A stretch of DNA of 56,384 nt from an uncultured Oscillospiraceae bacterium. GTDB taxonomy: Bacteria; Bacillota; Clostridia; Oscillospirales; Oscillospiraceae. Below the pieces are notes generated by a model. It saw nothing but the letters and a program-made list of their open reading frames with translations. It searched no databases and was not told the origin of the DNA. The position numbers were made by a program, and so were the translations under genes. The stretch covers positions 1 to 56,384 of the forward strand of contig CAKTNP010000010.1 of NCBI GenBank assembly GCA_934589155.1, in the 5' to 3' direction. Positions 32,555 to 39,978 of this stretch are shown piece by piece. Every line of letters starts with the position of its first letter. Positions within the stretch are counted from its first letter, which is position 1.

Positions 32555-33377
32555 CAATGATCTCCGGCGTCAGGCCGGGCAGCTCGTCCAGGGTGATCAC
32601 GTAATCCTCCGCGCTTTCCGGGATCCCCGTGGGGTCCTTCGGGGTCACATGAACGCTGCGGTGCACCTTGGCCGACGAATACTGACCGTCCTTGCAATTG
32701 TGCTCCCACCAATAAAGCTTTACTACCTCCATGGAGCCCTCGGGCCGGGCCGAGGAGGAATCGTTCACAAACAGAGTCCGGAGGCATTCCTTCACCACCT
32801 CCGCGTCCTCCTGGGAAAAGCCCGTCTTCTCCGCCAGCTGCACGTTGATGGCGCCTTTCAGCTCATACAGGCCGAAGCGAACAAAATGCTTCATGCCCAT
32901 GGTATCCGACGAACGCTTTTCCGCGGTCTCACCGTTCACGCTCTTGGTGATCTGCATCTCTTCGATCTCCACCGGGGACATGCTGACCGCCTGGTGGATA
33001 GAAACGGGTCCGCGGACGCCCACGGAAATACCGCCCGTAAAGGCAAATACCTGGCCGAAGCTGCGCACATCCATCCATTTCTCGCAGGCGGTCCGCGCAT
33101 AGACCTCTCTGTCCTTGATCCCCTTCGTCGCCGCGGCGGCCCGGTCGCTCAGGCTCTTGAACCCGTCATCGCAGCGGTCTGCGGACTGGACAAAGATGTC
33201 GTTCCCCAGGTCCTGCATCCGGTTGCGGATCTTCCGCTTAATGCAGACGTCGGAGATCTCTCCCATGCCGTTGTAATCCGTTCTGGGGCGGTTGCCGTTC
33301 AGGGGATCGCCGTTGCCGTTTGCCTTGGTCACGGAGACCAGCGCCAAAAAGTCGATCTTGTGGTTCAGTACTGCCAT
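32544..33377 (-). CDS. cas7: Cascade backbone protein Cas7c (Csd2)
   Basis: 277 residues. It begins NHKIDFLALVSVTKANGNGDPLNGNRPRTD, a Csd2 hallmark, with VRSFGQVFAFTGGISVGVRGPVSIH in the middle and a KSVNGETAEKRSSDTMGMKHFV segment typical of the family. Several copies coat the crRNA spacer in the type I-C effector. It begins three bases after the cas8c stop. Complete. Confidence 0.97.
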   Translation of the reverse strand: MAVLNHKIDFLALVSVTKANGNGDPLNGNRPRTDYNGMGEISDVCIKRKIRNRMQDLGNDIFVQSADRCDDGFKSLSDRAAAATKGIKDREVYARTACEKWMDVRSFGQVFAFTGGISVGVRGPVSIHQAVSMSPVEIEEMQITKSVNGETAEKRSSDTMGMKHFVRFGLYELKGAINVQLAEKTGFSQEDAEVVKECLRTLFVNDSSSARPEGSMEVVKLYWWEHNCKDGQYSSAKVHRSVHVTPKDPTGIPESAEDYVITLDELPGLTPEIIDGL

Positions 33378-33380
33378 TGT

Positions 33381-33854
33381 TTATTCCTCCTCAGTGTTGT
33401 TCTTGGTATCGTTTTTGGTAAAGAATGCGTTGCGCTGCAGCTCATAGCCCATCAGGTAAATATCATCCAGGGATCTGTTCAGCTCACCCTCCGGGAACTC
33501 CCGCAGGATCTCGAAGATCTCCCCAACAAGCCGGTTGTACCGGTTGGCCTGCCACGGATCCACACGGTTAACATAGGCCTGCTGCAGATGCCGGTTGACC
33601 CGCTCAAACACCGAGAAGGGCCGCCGCCGGAAATCGCTCATATTCTTGATGGCATTCGTCTGTCTGCTGTCCCGCCGCTCGTCTTCCTGGGTCTTGGAAT
33701 CAGATGGTTCACTCTCTTCCTCTGCTGATTTCTTGTCCTGCTGCCTGCCACCCCGGGTGGTCTTGAGATAAAATTCCTCTTCCACGCGCTCCATGGCCGC
33801 CAAAAGTCTGCCGTACTGGAAACTGCGGTCCCGCTTGTCCAACTCCCAAGCCAT
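33381..33854 (-). CDS. cas11c: Cas11c, small subunit from an internal start within cas8c
   Basis: An in-frame ATG at 33854 inside cas8c is preceded by AAGGAGG at 33868-33862 with a seven-base gap, as good a ribosome binding site as any in the window. It would give a 157-residue protein beginning MAWELDKRDRSFQYGRLLAAMERVEEEFY, largely helical. In studied type I-C systems the separately made C-terminal part of Cas8c serves as the Cas11 small subunit, so this start is very likely used. Cas11 subunits line the belly of Cascade and bind the non-target strand. Confidence 0.75.
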   Translation of the reverse strand: MAWELDKRDRSFQYGRLLAAMERVEEEFYLKTTRGGRQQDKKSAEEESEPSDSKTQEDERRDSRQTNAIKNMSDFRRRPFSVFERVNRHLQQAYVNRVDPWQANRYNRLVGEIFEILREFPEGELNRSLDDIYLMGYELQRNAFFTKNDTKNNTEEE

Positions 33855-35252
33855 TTCATTACCTCCTTGTTGTATGTCATATCTGTATTTCTGAAGGGCG
33901 GCGCAGGCTGTCTGCACGATCCTTCTCCAGTTTGTTTTCGAGTAAGCCTGGGGTGAAGAGGCCCGCTGCGTCAGCGCCCTTAAAATATCCAGGGGGAACA
34001 CGCCGCCGTTCATCTTGCAGTTCAGCAGCCGCTGCAGATGCTGGCGCCTGATGAGGTCGTCCACATCTAAGGAATTATCCCGAAGCGTTCCGAATGCGCG
34101 CTCTACGATCTGGAGCAGATTCGCCGCCTGGATCCCAAAGCCCCCGGTATACCAGCAGCAATGGGCGTCCCAATCCTCCATCCGCTCCAGGAAGGTTTTG
34201 AGGGTTATCTCATTGTAATAGGTCACGGCCAGGCGGCCCGTCGTCGCCGCGTCAAAGCTCACCAGTACGGCGCAGTCGCTGTCCTGCAGCTGATGATCCT
34301 TCCGAAAACTCAGCAGGGTGCTTTGCAGCTGTTTCTGGTAGTCGCTGGGTTTGCGTATCGGTTCGGCATTTTCTCTTCGTACCATTCGCATGGGCCGTGG
34401 GACCGTTTTGCCTGCCGGATTCCAGCACAAGAACACGCCCTTTCCGGCATACTCCCGGACGCCCTGCTCTGAAGTGAGCCAACGCAGTGCGTTATGGGCT
34501 TTCTGGGAGGCGGTATAGCCGACGGTGAGCGCCTGCTGCTCCTCCGAAAAGCGGCCCCGATATGTAAAGCCGCTGGCATCGTTGGCGGAGATCAGCTTTG
34601 CGTTTCCGTTTACTGGGATGATCCCCTTCGGATGCTGCAGCGCGATGGGCTCCGTCTTCCCTTCCAGCATGCAGAACGCGGCGTCTCGCTCGGCGATCTG
34701 GCTGCTGTAATACGACGCGAAAGCCCGGAAGAGGTTTTGGTTCCTCCAGCAAGCCGGCTCCTCGCCGTCAACTCCCAGCACCCGCCAGCAGATCAGCTGC
34801 TTCTCGTTATAATTTCCCTTTTCATCCGGAACAAGGACTCCGCTTTGGATAAGGTCATCCAGAACGGTCCCCTTCACCGCATAGTCAAAAACAGCCTGTA
34901 AAAACGGATGTCCATAGGCCGACTGCCGCCATTTCTGCAGCGCCGTAAGATAGCATTCATGGGCGTCCTTGTCGCCGTCAGCCACGTATTTCAGCTGTTC
35001 ACACAGCGGATGGGCGGCAAGCCCGCTGGTCCGGCCGCTGGATTCCTCCGTAACGGGGATCAGGATCTTGGGTTCGTTCTTCTCAACTTTTCGCGCCGCC
35101 ATGAACTGTCCCTGCGCATTGAGCGTGATCTCGATATTTGCGCTGGTCAAAATGTGTCCGATGGGCGCCAGGGGGTCATGCCCCTCCCGATATACGCCGA
35201 CCAGGCCGGCGTTGGCGTCATAGGTTTCAATTGCCCGCTGCAGCAGTCCCAT
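33381..35252 (-). CDS. cas8c: Cascade large subunit Cas8c (Csd1)
   Basis: 623 residues. It starts MGLLQRAIETYDANAGLVG, continues HILTSANIEITLNAQGQF, and holds the typical YNEITLKTFLERMEDWDAHCCW region. It recognises the PAM and recruits Cas3. It has a charged, low-complexity insert (QQDKKSAEEESEPSDSKTQED, about 525-545), inside the Cas11c-encoding part. The start codon overlaps the cas5c stop by one base. No disruption seen. Confidence 0.95.
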   Translation of the reverse strand: MGLLQRAIETYDANAGLVGVYREGHDPLAPIGHILTSANIEITLNAQGQFMAARKVEKNEPKILIPVTEESSGRTSGLAAHPLCEQLKYVADGDKDAHECYLTALQKWRQSAYGHPFLQAVFDYAVKGTVLDDLIQSGVLVPDEKGNYNEKQLICWRVLGVDGEEPACWRNQNLFRAFASYYSSQIAERDAAFCMLEGKTEPIALQHPKGIIPVNGNAKLISANDASGFTYRGRFSEEQQALTVGYTASQKAHNALRWLTSEQGVREYAGKGVFLCWNPAGKTVPRPMRMVRRENAEPIRKPSDYQKQLQSTLLSFRKDHQLQDSDCAVLVSFDAATTGRLAVTYYNEITLKTFLERMEDWDAHCCWYTGGFGIQAANLLQIVERAFGTLRDNSLDVDDLIRRQHLQRLLNCKMNGGVFPLDILRALTQRASSPQAYSKTNWRRIVQTACAALQKYRYDIQQGGNEMAWELDKRDRSFQYGRLLAAMERVEEEFYLKTTRGGRQQDKKSAEEESEPSDSKTQEDERRDSRQTNAIKNMSDFRRRPFSVFERVNRHLQQAYVNRVDPWQANRYNRLVGEIFEILREFPEGELNRSLDDIYLMGYELQRNAFFTKNDTKNNTEEE

Positions 35253-35985
35253 TATGTAGCCTCCCCAAATTCACCCAGGCCAGAGAAATTCCCCAGCGCC
35301 TCGCCAAAGGGCTTCACCTTCATGTCGTCGATGGTCTTGCACAGCGTGCACTGCTCCGGCGGCAGGAACCGGATCACGCCGCGCTTCATCACCGGGTTCC
35401 AAAACCGCACGGTCATTTTGCCCTCGGTGTCCTCGGAATAAGCCTCGTCGGCATAGGTGATCCCGTGGTACATCAGCCCAAAGGCCAGTTCCTCGGTCTC
35501 GTCATAGGCTCCGCTCCTTCCCCGAAGACACAGGGCTCCACATATCCCTGGCATTCCCGCGTGCCCAGGAAAATGTCCCGGCGGCCGCCCTTTCGGATCA
35601 TCTTTTTGGCGATCTCATGGTGCTTGTTTTCGTTCCGGTCCCCGGCCAGCTCCGGTCTGTTTTCGTTCCATTCAAAATGCGCCCGGACCTGGTACCGGCA
35701 GTCCTTCAGGTAAGTATAATAGCTCAGGTCATTTCCCCCCTGGTACTTGATGGGCCGGATCCCCTTGGTCTCCATCTGGATAGGATTCATGACCCGAACG
35801 GCATCGACTACCCATATTAGCGTTGGCTTCCAATAAATTGAGTGAAGGATGCCCTTGAGGGCCTCATAGGTCGGCACCTGATAGGAGCACTTTTCTCCGC
35901 CGACCCGCATGATGGGATCCGAAAACAGCCCGTAATCCCCCGTCACCTGGAACTCCACAATGTTGTCATATTTTGTGTTTTTCAC
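35252..35985 (-). pseudogene. cas5: cas5c, frameshifted
   Basis: Cas5c is the pre-crRNA endonuclease of type I-C and holds the crRNA 5' handle. The first frame (from 35985) reads [21 protein letters not shown] to [10 protein letters not shown], then leaves the family and stops at 35473. The rest, [21 protein letters not shown] through GVIRFLPPEQ, is in another frame that ends at 35252. The junction lies at about 35506-35516 (GGAGCGG), and one missing base explains it; restoring it gives 244 residues, normal for Cas5c. Unless ribosomes slip here, crRNA processing should fail. A sequencing error is possible. Confidence 0.88.
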
Positions 35986-35989
35986 ATTT

Positions 35990-38416
35990 CTACACCTCCA
36001 TAAGCCCTTGTCCTTTGGCCTCCGTGGTCAGGCCGATAACATTATCATAAAAACCCTCCGCCAGGGCTAAAACGCAGTCGCCGCAGACGGATACCAAGGC
36101 CCCGCTCTGCTCCAGCCGCTTTTTCTGATAGGAATAGATCCCAACGGTGTAATTGGCCGCCTCTTTCAGAAGCGAGGCCCGGTAAGCCGGGTCAAATCTG
36201 CACCGCTCGGAGCACAGCTCTTCGATCAGCCGCTTCCCTTTGCCATAGGGGACCAGAACATCCGTGGTATCCTCCTGGAACACGGAAAAATACTGGCCCG
36301 CCGTTTTGAAGGCCTGCCGCAGGAAGAAGGAATCGACATCGGCGCACGCGTCGTCTGCATATTTTTCGTTGGCCCCCATCAGGTCGAACAGGGACGTCTT
36401 CCGGTCCGGTATGCCGTAATCCTGCTCTCCCTCCGTCATGTCCCGGTACAGGGCCCGGTAGTAATAACGGATCGATTCCTCCGAAAACAGGTCCTCCTCG
36501 AACCGCTCCGGGCCGCTTCGAAAAGCCTCCATCAAGGCAAGACTCGCGTCCTTGCCGCGCTGGATGTCCCGAAGCATACCCAGGGTCTCGTCCGCGCAAT
36601 TTACGGTGTACACCGGCCGCGGCGTCTCCGATTTGGCGTTTCGATTGCACCGCCCCGCCGACTGGACCACGCTGTCCATCCCGGCCATGAGGCGCAGGAC
36701 CCCGTCAAAGGAAATATCCACGCCCGCCTCGATCACCTGGGTCGCAATACACAGGACCTTGGTATGCCCCAGGGCCTCCTGCAGGGCCGCCAACACGTCG
36801 CGTCTGTGCTGCATGCACATGGACGCGGACAGGTGAAAGCTCCGATAGTCCGGTGATCGGGTCCGCTCCAGTAAATAGGCCGCCTCGCTCTTTTTGTTGC
36901 ACACCACCAGCAGACTGTCGGCCTCGTCCATCTGCCCGCGGATCCAGTCCGGAAGCTCTTCCAGCCGCCGGTCCGGGATCCGGATCAGCTTTGTTCTGCG
37001 GAAGGCCGCCCAGATTTTCTCGTCCCTCGGCACGATCTCCTCCGGCCGGCACCGCAGGGGATGGGCCGCTCCCTCCAGCTCCGGCTGGGTCGCCGAGCAC
37101 AGGATGACGGCCGCGCCGCACTGTTCCCTCAGGAACTGGATCGCTAAATTAAACAACGTCAGCATTTTTGCAGGCACCGTCTGCACCTCATCGATAACGA
37201 TCACGCTGTCGCAGAGTGCCTGAAACCGTCGTATGGAGGTCGTTTTCCCGTCAAACAGGGTGTTCAGCAGCTGGACCAGGGTGGTAATGATGATCGGAGC
37301 ATCCCAGCTCTGCACAAGAAGCTCTCTTTCATCCAGTTCGTTCTGGGAAAGCCTTGTCTGCACGGCGTTGGAGTGATGCTCCAGGATCAGGCTGTCGTCG
37401 CCCACAAAATCGTGGATCACGGCGGCGTTCTGCTCCAGGATCGACAGCAGCGGCGAGGTGAAGATCAGCCGTCTTTTATGATACCGCGCCCCATGGGCCA
37501 GGGCATACCGCAGAGAACTGAGGGTCTTCCCGCCGCCCGTGGGCACGTTCAGCCGGTAAATGCCCGATTCCCGGGCGGCAAAGTCACGGCAGGTCTCCGA
37601 GATCCTGCGCCGAGCTTTCGCGATGGGCGTATCGCAGGAAAACTGATCCAGCCGTTCCTCCAAATATCGGAGCCGTCCTTCCCAGATCGGGGTCATGTCC
37701 TCCGGCCAGGGGTCCGGCTCCTGACCGTTCATGAAGGCCGCCGTGTCATGGCGGTCCCCCTCGATCACGGCAGACAGCAGCAGTCTGGCCAGGAGCCCCG
37801 TTTCAAAGGCGTAATCGCCGTCATCCCCATAGGTCTCGTCCAGCCGGTTCATAATCCGGCTCACTTCCTCAGAGGCTTTTCCGAACAGGTCCTCGATCTC
37901 CGTTTTCGGTACCTCGCTCTGATAGGCGGCCAGGGCCTCTTCATAGGAGATGTTTTCCTTTTCGCAGCGGTATTGGAGCCCCAGGCGCCGGGTCGGATCG
38001 ACGCAGTCAAACAACCCGTGGTGGGCCCCGACGGCAAAGGCGATGAGCTCCGCGCAGACGGCCGCCTGGGGCTCCGCATCCTCCCCGTGAAATGCGTCCA
38101 GGATGTACCGGCAGCCCTGGAAGGTGTGGATCACGCTCCCCCGCCTGCTCCGGTCCCCTGCGTCCAAATATTCCTGAAAGTTCCGTGGGTACTTGCCCAT
38201 ATCGTGGAGCAGTCCCGCCAGATATGCCGCATTTTCCAGCTTGACCGGCCGAAGGCACTGGGCCGCATGGCGGGCCGTGCCCCGCAAGTGTTCGGATACT
38301 GTTTGGCAGGCGGTCGTTCCGTCAGGCTCTTTTCGTTTGTGCGCGTAGAATGCCATCTGCGTAACCCATCCCCCTTCCATAACGGGCTTCCCGTCCTTGA
38401 TGTGGATATTGTACAT
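35990..38416 (-). CDS. cas3: CRISPR-associated helicase-nuclease Cas3 (type I-C, HD fused)
   Basis: 808 residues. The N-terminal HD nuclease shows H43 and the [12 protein letters not shown] motif (HD at 71-72) with AHHGLFD near 131. The helicase follows: Walker A PTGGGKT at 292-298, DEVQ at 409-412, [19 protein letters not shown] and [10 protein letters not shown] as the last motif. It is recruited by Cascade to unwind and cut target DNA. It is the first gene of the cas operon, four bases before cas5c. Intact and full length. Confidence 0.97.
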   Translation of the reverse strand: MYNIHIKDGKPVMEGGWVTQMAFYAHKRKEPDGTTACQTVSEHLRGTARHAAQCLRPVKLENAAYLAGLLHDMGKYPRNFQEYLDAGDRSRRGSVIHTFQGCRYILDAFHGEDAEPQAAVCAELIAFAVGAHHGLFDCVDPTRRLGLQYRCEKENISYEEALAAYQSEVPKTEIEDLFGKASEEVSRIMNRLDETYGDDGDYAFETGLLARLLLSAVIEGDRHDTAAFMNGQEPDPWPEDMTPIWEGRLRYLEERLDQFSCDTPIAKARRRISETCRDFAARESGIYRLNVPTGGGKTLSSLRYALAHGARYHKRRLIFTSPLLSILEQNAAVIHDFVGDDSLILEHHSNAVQTRLSQNELDERELLVQSWDAPIIITTLVQLLNTLFDGKTTSIRRFQALCDSVIVIDEVQTVPAKMLTLFNLAIQFLREQCGAAVILCSATQPELEGAAHPLRCRPEEIVPRDEKIWAAFRRTKLIRIPDRRLEELPDWIRGQMDEADSLLVVCNKKSEAAYLLERTRSPDYRSFHLSASMCMQHRRDVLAALQEALGHTKVLCIATQVIEAGVDISFDGVLRLMAGMDSVVQSAGRCNRNAKSETPRPVYTVNCADETLGMLRDIQRGKDASLALMEAFRSGPERFEEDLFSEESIRYYYRALYRDMTEGEQDYGIPDRKTSLFDLMGANEKYADDACADVDSFFLRQAFKTAGQYFSVFQEDTTDVLVPYGKGKRLIEELCSERCRFDPAYRASLLKEAANYTVGIYSYQKKRLEQSGALVSVCGDCVLALAEGFYDNVIGLTTEAKGQGLMEV

Positions 38417-38902
38417 CCTTATGTGTCCTATAAATGGTATATTTTAAGTAATTTTTCACGTTTTAGGCATACGAACCTATTCCCGCAAAAAACCGCCGAG
38501 GCAGGTCCCTGTCCCATGAATCGAATCTACTATCTATTGATTTCATGGCTTTTCATATATTTGATATTTTTTATTTGATTATATTATACATTCATTTTTG
38601 TTTTTATCAAGTTAAATTTGTAAATATCGTCATGTTCTGTTGAAATATGGCGGGATATCAGAAAAGGACAGTGAGATCCCATGAAAGCGCCAATGACCGG
38701 CAAAATTGCCGTTGACAGCCGCCATAGGGCCTGTATAATATTAAATGATGGGAATATATTGAATTAAATGCTTAATGCAGGAAACGTCTCAGGCCATTGT
38801 CCGGCATGGATCGACTGCACATTTGAGCGGCGGGAGGAGCATACGGAGGAGGCCTTGTGCCATTTCTATTGGTCCGATCTGAGATCAGAAGGATGTGATA
38901 AA
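38417..38902. other. AT-rich non-coding interval upstream of cas3
   Basis: Between about 38430 and 38640 the sequence is far richer in A and T than its surroundings and has no believable gene. It should hold the cas operon promoter (minus strand). TATACC near 38438 is a possible -10, but no matching -35 is clear. The plus-strand promoter at 38712-38739 serves the genes to the right. Confidence 0.5.
38712..38739 (+). promoter_or_regulatory. Promoter of the two orphan immunity-like genes
   Basis: TTGACA (38712-38717), 16-base spacer, TATAAT (38734-38739). Confidence 0.8.
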
Positions 38903-39361
38903 ATGGATCAAATAAAATCTGCGCAGGATATTCAGGCGCTACTCCATAAGGTTTCTTTCTTCCATGATACCTGCATTACGGAACTGCGCTATATCAGCGG
39001 CGCCTATGTAACAAAGCAGGGCATGTATCCGGTCAATGATAAAAACAACCTGGAAATCATTCTGAAAGGAGAACTCCTGATCCGGCTAGTGTTTCACGGA
39101 ATTCTATATTGCAGGCTTTGCCCCATTCAGCCAGACTGTACCTGTGAAATCTTTGGGGCCTCCATGTGGATGGATCCGTCAGGCCGAGTGTATTGGTGCA
39201 ATGATGACTATGTGACGGCGGAAAATGTGGACGATTACAGGGGAATCGTTGTCTATGCAGATTCTCTCGAATATGAGACCCAAAAACCGGATTATGACGA
39301 AGCGACGCAGAAAAGCTATGATAGCCCTGACCGCAAATGGGAAAGTGCGGCTGAAAAATGA
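38903..39361 (+). CDS. Uncharacterised small protein (FHDxCI...SGAYV type), possibly immunity-like
   Basis: 152 residues from the ATG at 38903, which has AGAAGGATG upstream; frames further upstream lack a binding site. Key segments: LLHKVSFFHDTCITELRYISGAYVTKQGMYPVND, NNLEIILKGELLIRLVFHG and SGRVYWCNDDYVTAENVDDYRGIVVYADSLEY. The all-beta look and FHDxCI start recur in a family of unassigned Firmicutes proteins, some near toxin or immunity genes. No signal peptide. It overlaps the next gene, which carries an immunity-type domain, by four bases. Function inferred only. Confidence 0.55.
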   Translation: MDQIKSAQDIQALLHKVSFFHDTCITELRYISGAYVTKQGMYPVNDKNNLEIILKGELLIRLVFHGILYCRLCPIQPDCTCEIFGASMWMDPSGRVYWCNDDYVTAENVDDYRGIVVYADSLEYETQKPDYDEATQKSYDSPDRKWESAAEK

Positions 39362-39780
39362 ATAAGAGAATTTGGACCCGGGTCTGGGTCGTATTCATTG
39401 CCGTGTTAACGGCCCTGCTGATCGCAGCTTGCGCGGCTGCGGGCGGGTACCGAATTTCAAATAAAGACAGCTTTATCCCCTACGCCGGCGGGGCAGATCT
39501 ATACAATGCCTCCAGAGAGGAACTGGCCGCATTGGACAAATGCGGCTATTCCGAATCGTTCGGCCGCGCGGAAAACGCAGAGCAAGCCGCTCAAATTGCG
39601 GCAAAGGTAATTGAAGAAGTGTACGGCAGTGATGAAGCTCCATATGTTGTAAAATACAACGCAAACGCCAATGCCTGGATCGTAAGCAGGACTAAGAAAC
39701 TTTGGGGCGTTGGCGGCGCCGCGTCCATCGCCATAGGTCAAAATACGGGAGCCGTGATCATGCTGCTCCACACGAAATAA
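39358..39780 (+). CDS. Lipoprotein with NTF2-fold immunity-like domain
   Basis: 140 residues. The start RVWVVFIAVLTALLIAAC is a lipoprotein signal with a lipobox (IAAC, Cys 25). The mature part carries AAKVIEEVYGSDEAPYVVKYNANANAWIV and GVGGAASIAIGQNTGAVIMLLHT, the pattern of the NTF2-like immunity family found beside polymorphic toxins. No toxin gene is present in the window, so this is either a remnant, an orphan immunity gene against neighbours' toxins, or an unrelated NTF2-like lipoprotein. Confidence 0.65.
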   Translation: MNKRIWTRVWVVFIAVLTALLIAACAAAGGYRISNKDSFIPYAGGADLYNASREELAALDKCGYSESFGRAENAEQAAQIAAKVIEEVYGSDEAPYVVKYNANANAWIVSRTKKLWGVGGAASIAIGQNTGAVIMLLHTK

Positions 39781-39839
39781 AAGCGCAAATTCTGATTAGG
39801 GACCGGCTTTTCCTTGGTCCGCGAAGCCCGAAATACTAC

Positions 39840-39879
39840 AAAGGGAGCAGGCAGATCCATGGATCTGCCTGCTCCCTTT
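39840..39879 (+). terminator. Terminator: 40-base perfect palindrome
   Basis: AAAGGGAGCAGGCAGATCCA followed directly by its exact reverse complement, then CTCTCTTCTC. It forms a very stable hairpin and ends the two-gene unit. Confidence 0.8.
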
Positions 39880-39901
39880 CTCTCTTCTCATTGGACTGGT
39901 C

Positions 39902-39942
39902 AAAAACGGCCACACAGTCCCTTAGAACCGTGCGGCCGTTTT
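39902..39942 (-). terminator. Terminator of ppdK (bidirectional)
   Basis: AAAACGGCC / GGCCGTTTT arms around a 20-base loop region with a second CAC/GTG pairing. T5 on both strands. It lies 37 bases after the ppdK stop. Confidence 0.85.
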
Positions 39943-39978
39943 TCTATTGGATGATCATCACGCCGTTGGTGTCAATGT

